This document shows positions 8,233-18,006 of a stretch of DNA of 38,181 nt, piece by piece. A model generated the notes under the pieces. That model ran no database searches. It was not told the DNA's origin and was given only the letters and a program-made list of their open reading frames with translations. Position 1 is the first letter of the stretch, and each line of letters begins with the position of its first letter. The DNA comes from Planctomycetaceae bacterium (lineage in GTDB: Bacteria > Planctomycetota > Planctomycetia > Pirellulales > Pirellulaceae). The stretch spans positions 1 through 38,181 of the forward strand of contig PBCP01000068.1 of the NCBI GenBank assembly GCA_002717145.1, in the 5' to 3' direction. Position numbers and translations under genes: made by a program.

Positions 8233-11200
8233 ATGAAAAAGCTATCAACATCAGCACGGCCTGCGACGAAGGCCTGTCATCGGATCAGTTTTCTTTGCTT
8301 GGCTCTAACCGTTACTTTGAGTATGACCATGGAGCCCTTAAGCTCTCATGTTCTGATGACTCAACTCAATGCTCAGGATGCTCCTGAAGATGCTCAAGCG
8401 GAAGCGGCCGCTGAGGCAGCTCGGAAGGCCGAGTTGAATCAGCAGTTGAGTCAGTTAGAGTCTGAACTTGGTAAGTACAAAGACTCTGCGCCGGAAGCTG
8501 CCAATCTCATGTTGCAGTTGTCAGATGAGTATTACAAGCATGGTCGCGCGCTTGGGTTAGTGCGCATCACGCAGCGTTTCACTCAAGTGCATGTCAATCA
8601 TCCTAAGCATCGTGAAATGATGCTTAAGTTAATCGATGCGCAGCAAGTCTTGTCGCGTAATAACGAATTGGTAGTCGCTTGCCGACAATATTTGGAACGA
8701 TATGGTGCTTCAGGTGAAGCTGCCTTGATTGAGATTCGTCTGGCAGATGCACTGGAGCAAACGACGGACCGCGAAGGCGCGGCCAAAGCGGCTGAAGTAG
8801 TCTGGAAGCGTCATGGTAATTCGGCAATCGGAAAGCAATATGTCGAGCGAGCCGTCTACATCTACCAGAGTCTACCGGGAAATGAATTGCAGACTCAGGC
8901 TGCTGCGTTATCTGAAGAGGCAATGGAGAAAATCCCGGCGAAGGAATTTGCCAGAGCGATGGGCAATAACGCTGTATATCTTTATTCACGCCTATCAAAG
9001 CGAGTGGAATCGAATCGAGTGATCAATCGACTGTTCCAAAAAGGTCTGGCAGGCGATAGCGATCAGCAACGTGTTTCGTATCTGCAAATGGCCGCTAATT
9101 ATGAACAGTTACAGCAATACACGAATGCCGCCAATATGTACCAGCGAGCACGTCAGATTCGGGACGATGCGGATGCGATATATAAGCAGGCGATGAATGT
9201 CTACAACAGTAAGACGAATCCTGGGCAGACCGAGTCGTTGCTTAATCAGTTCAAACAGAAATTCTCGACGGATGAACGAAAGTGGACGTTGCAGCAATAT
9301 GTGGCACTGCAATATTACAACGCCATGAACAACGCGAAGGCTTTACAGTTGCTTCGCGAAGGTCTGCAGGGCGATGCTGTGACACATAACGCCGCTTCTT
9401 TATTCATAACTCTCAATGGAACTGAGCCCGCTCGTCTGCAGGACACAGAAAGAGTTTTTCGGGATGCGATTAATAAGTCGAAGCGAGCGGATTCGAGGGC
9501 GCGCTTATACCGCTATCTTGCTTTCAATATCTACACGGGAGAAGCTTTTAATCAGAATCGGGCACTGCAACTGTGTCGTGAATTTCTGTCACGATATCCT
9601 GACGGTAGTGGTGATACCAACGTGATGATTGACTACCTGTTTAAGAATTCGCCCGATGACAATGCCTTCAGAAATGATGTACGAATGGTGTTGGCATCCA
9701 GAAAAAAATTTCTGGAACATAGCGGTCTGTTCTCTTATCCGGCGAGTTGGGTGAAGGCAAACCGAGCGAACGCGGATTACAAGGGAAGAGCTCAGATACT
9801 CAAGCAGGAATTGGCCAATGCAGATAGCGACGCTTTGGTAAAGCTATGGGCGCAGTCGAGTGGAAATACCAAGTCAGCAGCCGCTGTCCGCCAGCAGTTA
9901 TTAGAAACAGGGCACTTTAATGCGATGAATAATGACATGGCATTGAGGTTGCTGGCCGCTCAAACCAGTTATTACCGTAGCTATGCTCCCACGGCGGATC
10001 GTGGAATCGGTAATAAATACTACGCTTTGTGGGTGCGTCGATTTTCGAAGGATATTCCAGCCGCGACGGCCTATGTCTCCATGGCGACAGACTATGGAAC
10101 GCCGGAGGATTGCCGAGCGTCTCTACAGCATATGCTACGACTCGACCCTCAATCGGCTAATGCTGACTTATACCGTCGAATGCTGATCTGTGCGGCAAGA
10201 AATGAAGATGCCAATCTGGCACGACAGGCATACAACTGGATCCGACGTGAAGAGCAGCAACATGGCATCCAAGCTTCCAATCTGACGACGATGGGAGATT
10301 TGCTGACCGAATTGAAACTTGTCGATTTGGCCAAAGAGCGTTATCAGACCGGGGCGAATTTACCAGTGCTGACCTCCGATGGGAGAACCTGTATGGACCG
10401 GCTGGTGGCCCTGGAAGAAGATCCTGCTAAGAGTCTGCAAATATATGAAGCAGCATTTCGGAAGGAGTCAGATCAGTTTGGTTCTCTGATGCACAATGCA
10501 ATTGCGTTGCGGTTGGCCCCAGCCGAAGATCAGGCGATCGACTGGAATACAGTCCTAGGATTACTCGAACAGGCAAAGGGCCGAGACTTAGATCGTCCGT
10601 TTACTACCTGTGGATTAGATGTCTATACGACAGTTGGGTATCTGTCCGTATTGCGAGCTTCAGAGACTCTCGAGCCCGCTCAGATTCGTCAGTATCTGGA
10701 TCGATTCGTAAAACTGAATCTACCGATGGTATCACCGATTGCCCAATTGTTGCTGCTCAACGATGAGGAAGTACAAAAGCCTGAATTGATGCCGATGTTG
10801 TTGACCTATCAACAGGCAACCTATCGCTCCGGCGATGAATATCGTGGATTTGATCAACTAACCCAGTTCGCCAGATCCGCTGCTGCCAAACAGCAACATG
10901 TTGTTGCCACGACCATCGGAACAGGGATTCTCGCTAACTTCTCCTCGGTGGACGAAAATCGGCGCAAAGCCGTTCGGGAGCTGGTAAGCCGCAGTTATAC
11001 ACAGATTGGTGAAGTTGGATTGACGATCGATGAAGATAGTCCCATCGCACCATTACTGCAGGCTGCTTTGTATTTACGACTCGGTGATCAAGAATTGGCG
11101 TTTGATCTATATAGCGAAAACGTTGACCTCTTTGATGAGCATCGTGAGCAAATGCCAGTCGACCTGGTCGATTTTGTTGTGAATCGCTTAATTGCAGCCG

Positions 11201-14200
11201 GTGGCGATGACAATTTCAATTATGTAGAAGATTTGGTTCGCACATGGCTTGTGAAGAATAGTGAGTCGGAGGAAGTAAGTGATGATGCCAAAGCGACGAT
11301 GCAATTATTGCTAGCTGAGAATTACTTCAAAGCTCGTCGATTCGATATTGCACGCAGCGAGTACACCACCGTGGTAAACCGCTATCCGGAATCCGAGCAA
11401 GCATTGGAAGCTCAATTTGGAATTGGCGAGTCCTTTATGGAGCAAAAGGTCTTTGATCAGGCTCAGCAAATATTCGACAAACTAGCCAACAGTAATGAAA
11501 CGCTGATCGTCGTTCGTGCGGAATTCCTCAGAGGTGTTTTATCATTCCGTCGAGGTGACCGAGATGAAGCTCGTGATGTCTTCCGAAGTGTGTTGGAACG
11601 TGTGCCGGATGTTGAACTGGCTAATCAGACGCTCTTTAATCTTGCTGAAATCTATCGTGTGGAAGAACGGTATATCGATCAGTTGAATCTATTACGCACC
11701 ATTGGACGTCTCGGACGACAGAGTAAGAGTCGCCATAACCCAGGGACACCACTTTCGATCGTTGTTCATGATAGTGACCTCGGAATCAGTCGAGGGCACA
11801 ATCGTATTCCAGTGATCGTGACCACGACCGGAGGGGATCGTGAGATGGTCTATCTGATCTCGACCGGAGCTGGTAAAGGGTTGTTCCGTGGTGACTTGGA
11901 GACCGTCCTTGGTGACGTTGCCACAGAAGACGGTTACTTACAGTTAAAAGGGACCGACGTGATTCGCTGTGACTATCCGGAGGAGTTTCGAGCGGAGTTC
12001 AAGAGCGTGCCTCTCTCTGATGTTGATATTCGCATTGCCTCCAATGCAGAGTTTGAAATTGCCAGCAGTATCGATATTGAAGGTGACGAGACGACATTCA
12101 GTGATGAGCTGATAGCTCAGCAGGAAGGGACGGATGATGAGCGATTGAGTCAGTCACGGCCCTCGAATCAAGTTAAACCTGGAAACCCGCTTTACGTTCA
12201 GGTCGTCGACCCGGATCGTGACCTGACCGCGGAAATCGATAATCTGGTCGTCAAATTGGTAACCGATAGTGGAGATGAAGTTCAGGTCGAAGTTACCGAG
12301 ACTTCTCCGCACTCCGGAGTTTTTGAAGGCGCGGTTAAAACCAGTGAATTGCCGGCCGGAGCTTTGGCGACGGATTCTGCGATTGATCACAGTCCATTGA
12401 TGGCGATTGATAAAGATCCCGGTACCTTCTGGTTGAGTCAACCTGACGGTGCAGCGCCCAAAGATCTGACCGTGGATATGAAGGATTTATACAGTATTTC
12501 CCGAGTCAACGTGGCCACTCCGAATCAGGATAACAACCTGCCAGTACGGATGGATTTGTTGGGTAGTTATGACGGTGAATACTGGTTCCGACTTTCGAGT
12601 TTCCCACGACGAAATCAGGTCCTTGGATTTTCAGAACAGATCTCTGGTATTCAGCAACTGGTGGTGATGGGAGATCATCGCAGTTATCGCGAATGGAATC
12701 AGGTGCTTTCTTTAGCCACCAATAATTCGGATGAGTTCACTGCGGTTGAAAGCGAACTTGTGATTCAGGAAGAAATTGGAGAAGACGAAAAGGCTGTTGC
12801 TCGCAGTGTGCTGTGGTCCGGACTCTTCAACATGGAACGAAGTGCAGCGGTTAGATTTCGAGTGCAGGGTAACACTACCGGATTGGCAGTCAATGGGATT
12901 CTCGAATTGCCGTTGGCCAATGGTACCCGGACGATTGATGTATGGCTTGAAAAAGGAACGCATCAATTGGAAGCCTTCAGTGCCTTTGCAAATCAACAGC
13001 AAGGAGCAAAGCTCGAATATGCCGTCGCCAGTGTCGACACTCAACAGGTCTTGTTACAGCCTTTGCGGGCTGAGCAATTTATAGAAGCTCCTACAGCGGA
13101 AGTGGAATTGCTGGAAGCGCCTAACGTTGTGAAGCGAGTGGATATGTCGATGGCTGAATTGGTGAAGACAACCGAGACGTTCGCAGTAGTTGAAAAAGCG
13201 GAGTCACAGGTTACTCAGAATTGGAATGCCATTGAAGACACGCTAAGCGTCAGTCTTGAAGGAACTCCTTCTGGTGTCTATGAACTCTGGTTGGAATACA
13301 GTCGTAGCGGTTCTGGTAGTCAGGTTCAGATAGATTTGGATCAACAATCTATTGAACATTCTTTGGTTAACACTGGGTCGTATGACAATTATCAGTCAGT
13401 GTTTGTAGGCCATGTCATGTTGGAGGCTTCGGGTAAAAAACAGTTGTTGTTTACGCCCGTGACGGTAACCTCCAACCTGATGGAATTGAAAGCGATTGAG
13501 TTGCGACCGATTGATCGTGATGCGGTTGTTAAGAGTGGGGATAGCTGGGAATTTAGATTCCCAGAGCGAAAAATTCGCTATACCAAAGTGGTTGTGAATG
13601 AATACGTTGGTGACGCCGTTGCGATCAATCAGATTGAAGTCGGAGATGCTTCTAATGGCGATCTCCAGATTCCGACCGATTCGGATATTCTCTCGCTGGC
13701 GAGCAATGATGTTTTAGAGATTGCTGCGGGAGACCGAGTGGTTGCCACGTATACGGATGAGCAGACTTTAAATGAACTCAACACCGCACAGTTACTCACG
13801 CGGGAACTTACGGCAACGTATCACAATGGCGAGGTGAATGCGATTTCCTATGCACTGTCGAGTGCCGCCGGAGGAGGCGTCAACGCTCAGCGCAATGAAT
13901 TGATGCGAGTGGATCCCGGCGAACGAATTGTGGTTGAAGTCGTGGATTATGATGAAGACCGATCTAATGATATTGATACAATCACGGTTGAAGTGGCAGT
14001 CAATGATGGCGAGTCGATTCAATTAGAAGCGTCGGAAACAGGACCAAACACCGGGATCTTCACCCGGGAAATTGATACCTCAGATACCGCGGCTGAAAAT
14101 GTGTTGATAGTGCAACAGGGAGATGTGGTCTACCTCCGATATCTGGATAGTCAAAACACGTTTCCTGGTCATACCGTTCCACGTGAACGAGCAGTCTATG

Positions 14201-15984
14201 TGAACGAACCTACCGATGCAGTGGTCCGAATCATTCCGTCTCTCGCTCAACGTCAATCACCGACCGTGCCCGCTCAGGTTCAATATCTGGCTGATGCCGA
14301 GAAACAGGATAGTGCGGCTGTTGCGTTTGATGCACCTTTGTTGGTTGAGGTGATCGACCCGGATATGGCTAAGGATTCCGGAAGTACCGTCACAGTGGCA
14401 TTAGTGACAACCGGTGGTTCGGTTGTTTTTGTGGATTGCGTCATAAGCAATTCGCACTCGAACCTCCCTCAGAGCGTAACCGATAACGAAGCTTTGTTGG
14501 CCGGTCGCTTTGTAGGGCAGGTGATTATGCAACTCGGTGGTAAAGATAGTCCGAATGTAATTCCTCTTACATCGGAGATGCCACGAGGACTGATTGGGCG
14601 AGTGCATGATGGAAAGGAAGAATCGGAATTGTTGCCTGGCTTGGTTGCCATGGTGCTAAATCTCACCGGTGAAGATTCTATAAGTTTGCGATACAAAGAC
14701 GAGGTGACAGTTTCTGGCGAAGCTGCGATTCTCGATCATAATGCTCGCTTAGTCTCTACCGGACAACTTCAAATCACCGATCGTGAGTATGAAGAATCGG
14801 TTGAGTTGTTACACGTTGGCGAAAAGATTTTCTTGAAAGTGCTAGATCCGGATCAAGATGTTTCGGACGAACGCGACAGTATTCAAGTCGTTGTGACGAC
14901 GGCACTGGGAGAATCAGAAACAGTTTCTTTGTTTGAAACAACCGTTCATAGTGGTGAGTTTACAGGTGCATTCGATCTGGAAGCGATTGAGACACCCGTG
15001 CCAAATAATATTGATGCCAATGCTCCGAAGCTGGAAACGTACTTCGGTGACGAAGTTACTGTGACCTATGCAGATCTGCGGTCCGCAGAATCCACCGAGA
15101 CGTTGGAGCTTACTCAGGCGTTGCCAGTAGTCGTCGGAACGGATGGATTAATCACAGCATTCTCTAAGGCATTCGAGAATGAAGAATTGGCTGTGGAGAC
15201 CAAGTTTCGAATTGCCGAGAGTTACTTTGAATTGTTTAAGAGCCACAAGGACCTTGGACGTGACGAAGAGAAAACGATTGATTTGGAAGCAGGTCGTAGA
15301 ATTCTGCAGGAAGTGATGGAAGATTACCCTGATCCAAAATACGTACCACGTATTTCCTATCTGCTTGGGCAATTTTCACAGGAATTGGAACAGTGGTCTC
15401 AGGCGATTTCATCCTATGAAGTGATTCTGCAGCAGTACGGCGACCATACTTTGGCGCCGGATGCTCAGTATAAATTGGCTCAGTGCCTGGAGCAGTCCGG
15501 AGATTTTGATGAAGCGCTGGAAGCCTATGTTACGCTGGCTGCGACTTATCCTAAGAGCCCACTGATCGCCAGTGTGATGATTCGAATCTCTGACCATTTC
15601 TATAAGGCGGAAAACTATGAAATTGCCGCTCAGGTCGGTGAGAAATTCCTCGAAAAGTTTGAAGGGCATGAACACGCTCAACGAATGGCCTTCAGAATTG
15701 GACAGGCCTTTTATAAGAATGAGGAGTACACGGAAGCGGGAGATTCCTTCGATCGATTTATGAAACTCTTCCCCGAAGATGCACTCAGTGCAGATGCCTT
15801 ATTCTGGAGTGGGGAAAGTTATCGGATGGGTAACAATAATCAACTCGCCTTCCGCCGATACAATCGCTGTCGATGGGATTTTCCCGCCAGTGAAGCAGCT
15901 AAGTTTGCTCGAGGACGTCTGGCATTACCGGAAATGCTCAATCAGTTTGAAGCCGAAGCGAACAGTATCGATAACGATAATTAA
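8233..15984 (+). CDS. Giant exported TPR-beta-TPR protein (2583 residues)
   Basis: The long leader has a hydrophobic core at about 18-35 and a likely cleavage near residue 48, indicating export. Residues about 50-1165 are helical TPR/Sel1-like repeats. The middle (about 1170-2290) is beta-rich. It has at least four clear copies of a motif VxVxDxD...D-(N/S/T)-(I/L)...ETxxxxGxF (near 1316, 1895, 2036 and 2195) plus a diverged one near 1173. It also has a discoidin/F5-8C-like galactose-binding segment (about 1377-1483: D-x-x-F-W and GSYDGEYW), a PA14-like segment (about 1520-1606: LWSGLF, RFRVQG, GTHQLE) and another carbohydrate-binding-like sandwich (about 1665-1760). Residues about 2315-2583 return to TPR repeats. 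The ExbB gene starts 60 bases downstream. I infer an envelope-spanning or surface scaffold driven by that motor. Domain names beyond TPR are from motif resemblance only. Confidence 0.85.
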   Translation: MKKLSTSARPATKACHRISFLCLALTVTLSMTMEPLSSHVLMTQLNAQDAPEDAQAEAAAEAARKAELNQQLSQLESELGKYKDSAPEAANLMLQLSDEYYKHGRALGLVRITQRFTQVHVNHPKHREMMLKLIDAQQVLSRNNELVVACRQYLERYGASGEAALIEIRLADALEQTTDREGAAKAAEVVWKRHGNSAIGKQYVERAVYIYQSLPGNELQTQAAALSEEAMEKIPAKEFARAMGNNAVYLYSRLSKRVESNRVINRLFQKGLAGDSDQQRVSYLQMAANYEQLQQYTNAANMYQRARQIRDDADAIYKQAMNVYNSKTNPGQTESLLNQFKQKFSTDERKWTLQQYVALQYYNAMNNAKALQLLREGLQGDAVTHNAASLFITLNGTEPARLQDTERVFRDAINKSKRADSRARLYRYLAFNIYTGEAFNQNRALQLCREFLSRYPDGSGDTNVMIDYLFKNSPDDNAFRNDVRMVLASRKKFLEHSGLFSYPASWVKANRANADYKGRAQILKQELANADSDALVKLWAQSSGNTKSAAAVRQQLLETGHFNAMNNDMALRLLAAQTSYYRSYAPTADRGIGNKYYALWVRRFSKDIPAATAYVSMATDYGTPEDCRASLQHMLRLDPQSANADLYRRMLICAARNEDANLARQAYNWIRREEQQHGIQASNLTTMGDLLTELKLVDLAKERYQTGANLPVLTSDGRTCMDRLVALEEDPAKSLQIYEAAFRKESDQFGSLMHNAIALRLAPAEDQAIDWNTVLGLLEQAKGRDLDRPFTTCGLDVYTTVGYLSVLRASETLEPAQIRQYLDRFVKLNLPMVSPIAQLLLLNDEEVQKPELMPMLLTYQQATYRSGDEYRGFDQLTQFARSAAAKQQHVVATTIGTGILANFSSVDENRRKAVRELVSRSYTQIGEVGLTIDEDSPIAPLLQAALYLRLGDQELAFDLYSENVDLFDEHREQMPVDLVDFVVNRLIAAGGDDNFNYVEDLVRTWLVKNSESEEVSDDAKATMQLLLAENYFKARRFDIARSEYTTVVNRYPESEQALEAQFGIGESFMEQKVFDQAQQIFDKLANSNETLIVVRAEFLRGVLSFRRGDRDEARDVFRSVLERVPDVELANQTLFNLAEIYRVEERYIDQLNLLRTIGRLGRQSKSRHNPGTPLSIVVHDSDLGISRGHNRIPVIVTTTGGDREMVYLISTGAGKGLFRGDLETVLGDVATEDGYLQLKGTDVIRCDYPEEFRAEFKSVPLSDVDIRIASNAEFEIASSIDIEGDETTFSDELIAQQEGTDDERLSQSRPSNQVKPGNPLYVQVVDPDRDLTAEIDNLVVKLVTDSGDEVQVEVTETSPHSGVFEGAVKTSELPAGALATDSAIDHSPLMAIDKDPGTFWLSQPDGAAPKDLTVDMKDLYSISRVNVATPNQDNNLPVRMDLLGSYDGEYWFRLSSFPRRNQVLGFSEQISGIQQLVVMGDHRSYREWNQVLSLATNNSDEFTAVESELVIQEEIGEDEKAVARSVLWSGLFNMERSAAVRFRVQGNTTGLAVNGILELPLANGTRTIDVWLEKGTHQLEAFSAFANQQQGAKLEYAVASVDTQQVLLQPLRAEQFIEAPTAEVELLEAPNVVKRVDMSMAELVKTTETFAVVEKAESQVTQNWNAIEDTLSVSLEGTPSGVYELWLEYSRSGSGSQVQIDLDQQSIEHSLVNTGSYDNYQSVFVGHVMLEASGKKQLLFTPVTVTSNLMELKAIELRPIDRDAVVKSGDSWEFRFPERKIRYTKVVVNEYVGDAVAINQIEVGDASNGDLQIPTDSDILSLASNDVLEIAAGDRVVATYTDEQTLNELNTAQLLTRELTATYHNGEVNAISYALSSAAGGGVNAQRNELMRVDPGERIVVEVVDYDEDRSNDIDTITVEVAVNDGESIQLEASETGPNTGIFTREIDTSDTAAENVLIVQQGDVVYLRYLDSQNTFPGHTVPRERAVYVNEPTDAVVRIIPSLAQRQSPTVPAQVQYLADAEKQDSAAVAFDAPLLVEVIDPDMAKDSGSTVTVALVTTGGSVVFVDCVISNSHSNLPQSVTDNEALLAGRFVGQVIMQLGGKDSPNVIPLTSEMPRGLIGRVHDGKEESELLPGLVAMVLNLTGEDSISLRYKDEVTVSGEAAILDHNARLVSTGQLQITDREYEESVELLHVGEKIFLKVLDPDQDVSDERDSIQVVVTTALGESETVSLFETTVHSGEFTGAFDLEAIETPVPNNIDANAPKLETYFGDEVTVTYADLRSAESTETLELTQALPVVVGTDGLITAFSKAFENEELAVETKFRIAESYFELFKSHKDLGRDEEKTIDLEAGRRILQEVMEDYPDPKYVPRISYLLGQFSQELEQWSQAISSYEVILQQYGDHTLAPDAQYKLAQCLEQSGDFDEALEAYVTLAATYPKSPLIASVMIRISDHFYKAENYEIAAQVGEKFLEKFEGHEHAQRMAFRIGQAFYKNEEYTEAGDSFDRFMKLFPEDALSADALFWSGESYRMGNNNQLAFRRYNRCRWDFPASEAAKFARGRLALPEMLNQFEAEANSIDNDN

Positions 15985-16044
15985 AACAAGTTCTGTATGC
16001 CGATGGCATGTAGTCGAATACCGACATTGAGAAAGTAAGACAGT

Positions 16045-17142
16045 ATGATTTTTCGACGAACCCAACGAGTCCAGTCGCCCCGGTCTCAGCAACGAACAAG
16101 GTTAGCGAGATTGCTGACGATCGGAGCCTTTCTTGCTTGTTCGGCATTATTGGTCAACGCGGCCACCACTGGTGTCTTAGCTCAGGATGATATCCTTGGT
16201 GACTTAGCAGAAGAAAATCTGCCGACGACGCAGGCTGAAGATCAGCAAGCAGCAGATCAGGCTACTGCCGTCGATGCTGAAGGTACGGGAACGACGGCCG
16301 AGGAAAATCAGCCGGGTGAACAGGCTCAAACTGAAGACTCAGGATCAAATGTGGATGCAACTGCCGAGTCACAAGATACAGCAGGTGACGGAGAAGCAGG
16401 AGACGGTTCCTCGGAGCAACAGGCAGAGTTAGAGCAACCGAGTGCGATTGAGGAATTTCTTAATTCCGGTGCACTGGGATTACTACTTAATGGTGGTGCG
16501 TTTATGTGGCCAATTCTGTTGATGGGTATTTTGGCTGTAGGAGTCATCATCGAACGATACCGAAGCCTGAAAATGCTCAATGCAGATGACTTTCAAGTTC
16601 GGGAACAGGTTCAGCAACTATTGTTTGATGACAAGATCGAAGACGCTTTGGAGTTATGTGATACACAACAGGGGCCCGTTCCTGCCGTGCTATCTGCCGG
16701 ATTAAGAAAGTATTATGTGCTGCGTAAGCTGGACTACGATGTTGCTCGAACAGAAGAGCAGGTTGTTAAAGCGATGGATGACTACAGTGTCCATATTGTG
16801 GCAGGTCTGGAACGTCATTTGCCCGTTCTGGCAACTGTTTCAAGTGCCGCCCCGATGTTAGGATTCCTGGGGACCGTTCAAGGGATGATTGTTGCGTTTC
16901 AACAAATTGTCGAGCAAATGGGTGAGACGAATATTGTGGAAGCTGCGGCGAGTGGGATTCAGGTGTCGTTGCTGACAACCTGCTTTGGGCTCATCGTTGG
17001 GATTCCGGCATTTGTAGCGTTTAATTATTTCACCAGTGTGATTAACCGGTTCGTATTGCAAGTGGAACAATCGGCCACTGAGCTGATAGAAAATGTGTCC
17101 ATTCAATTAGCTGCGGCAGGGATGGAATCCAAGGAAGAGTAA
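16045..17142 (+). CDS. ExbB/TolQ/MotA-family proton channel subunit with exported N-terminal extension
   Basis: The protein has 365 residues, much longer than a typical ExbB or TolQ (about 230-250). Residues about 20-47 are a signal peptide or first membrane segment ending near VLAQ. Residues 48-140 are an acidic Gln/Glu/Asp/Thr-rich exported linker. The canonical channel core follows: membrane segment about 150-170 (FMWPILLMGILAVGV), a cytoplasmic helical domain to about 255, and a second segment with the signature MLGFLGTVQGMI (271-282). The third segment is at about 305-331, with the Thr-Thr pair (311-312) on its pore side. These motifs define the stator family that couples proton flow to motion with ExbD partners. 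Two ExbD genes follow after 6 and 25 bases, so the operon encodes a complete motor. The N-terminal extension may contact the exported TPR proteins; that is inference. Confidence 0.93.
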   Translation: MIFRRTQRVQSPRSQQRTRLARLLTIGAFLACSALLVNAATTGVLAQDDILGDLAEENLPTTQAEDQQAADQATAVDAEGTGTTAEENQPGEQAQTEDSGSNVDATAESQDTAGDGEAGDGSSEQQAELEQPSAIEEFLNSGALGLLLNGGAFMWPILLMGILAVGVIIERYRSLKMLNADDFQVREQVQQLLFDDKIEDALELCDTQQGPVPAVLSAGLRKYYVLRKLDYDVARTEEQVVKAMDDYSVHIVAGLERHLPVLATVSSAAPMLGFLGTVQGMIVAFQQIVEQMGETNIVEAAASGIQVSLLTTCFGLIVGIPAFVAFNYFTSVINRFVLQVEQSATELIENVSIQLAAAGMESKEE

Positions 17143-17148
17143 CGGCCA

Positions 17149-17574
17149 GTGCGAGAACGACGTAGAAACAAACTGATGGTGGAACCACCGTCGAGCGCAA
17201 CAGGGGACATCGCGTTTAACCTGATTGTGTTCTTCTTGGTTTGCGCGTCAGTACAGCCGGATAGTGGACGCCAACAAACGCTGCCTCGCAGTGAACAGGA
17301 GTCCGAAGAACAGTCAGAAAACATCGAAGTGCAGTTGGGACGCAACACAGTAATGCTCAACGGGAATGTACTTAGACAAGAAGATTTTGATGCGGCATTG
17401 AAACGTGCCCTGACTGGCAAGACACGTGATGAAGATCGTGTCGTGGTAGTGAAGAGTAAGGCGGATACACCTTATTATCATTGGGTCACTGTAACTGAGA
17501 TGATCGAGTCAGCAGGAGGCATTATTACGATTCAAACCGAAGAGGAGCAACAGGTCGTTGTACCTGGTGGCTGA
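17149..17574 (+). CDS. ExbD/TolR-type subunit 1
   Basis: The GTG at 17149 lies 6 bases after the ExbB stop and follows AAGGAAG inside the end of that gene. It gives the expected basic cytoplasmic N-terminus (RERRRNK). An ATG at 17176 would remove it. The product has 141 residues, normal for the family. The single membrane segment (about 19-35) contains GDIAFNLIVFFLV with Asp20, the protonatable residue equivalent to Asp25 of E. coli ExbD. The rest is a small periplasmic alpha/beta domain (about 55-135) ending with the usual strand-helix pattern (RVVVVKSKADTPYYHW). It pairs with the ExbB-type channel and probably with the second ExbD encoded just downstream. Confidence 0.92.
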   Translation: MRERRRNKLMVEPPSSATGDIAFNLIVFFLVCASVQPDSGRQQTLPRSEQESEEQSENIEVQLGRNTVMLNGNVLRQEDFDAALKRALTGKTRDEDRVVVVKSKADTPYYHWVTVTEMIESAGGIITIQTEEEQQVVVPGG

Positions 17575-17599
17575 TGTTGGAGGTGAAACGAATCGTCAA

Positions 17600-18004
17600 A
17601 TGAAAGTGAAACGTAGATCGTCACAGGCAGATGTGCCCAGCATGGCCATGGGAGATATTGCATTTAATTTGCTTATCTTCTTCGTTATCCTCGCTCGAGC
17701 TCAAGATGATAGCCATCTGCAATGGCAACCCGCCGCTGCCGAAGAAATAAATGCACAGGGAACAGCCAAGGTTTCTGTGTTGATTGACAATGACAATAAG
17801 TATTATGTGAATGGCCAGCAGGTTGGGGCATCACAGATAGCCGGCGAAGTGGATGCTCTGTTAGGGGATGCACCAGCGGGTGAGCGGATTGTCTTATTTA
17901 AGGTACATCGGGAGGCTCAGGCACTATACTTTGAGCCTGCCATTGAAGCGATTAGTGAAGTGGGTGGAGATCTCGTCCACGTACTAGAAAAAAGTCAGGA
18001 TTAG
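17600..18004 (+). CDS. ExbD/TolR-type subunit 2
   Basis: The ATG at 17600 gives 134 residues with a basic N-terminus (KVKRRSS). GGAGGTGA at 17579-17586 lies about 14 bases upstream, slightly far. An in-frame TTG at 17558 would overlap the preceding gene and is less likely. The membrane segment (about 18-35) carries GDIAFNLLIFFVI with Asp19, so this paralogue also keeps the proton-carrying residue. The periplasmic domain (about 50-134) has the family pattern (KYYVNGQQV, RIVLFKVHREA). Two different ExbD genes, both intact, suggest a hetero-dimer in the motor rather than a spare copy. The next gene begins 2 bases after the stop, so translation is probably coupled. Confidence 0.9.
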   Translation: MKVKRRSSQADVPSMAMGDIAFNLLIFFVILARAQDDSHLQWQPAAAEEINAQGTAKVSVLIDNDNKYYVNGQQVGASQIAGEVDALLGDAPAGERIVLFKVHREAQALYFEPAIEAISEVGGDLVHVLEKSQD

Positions 18005-18006
18005 TT

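Noticed and set aside
17558..17599. Upstream TTG start for the second ExbD gene overlapping the first
   Set aside because: The added residues have no family match, and the ATG at 17600 gives the expected basic N-terminus before the membrane helix.
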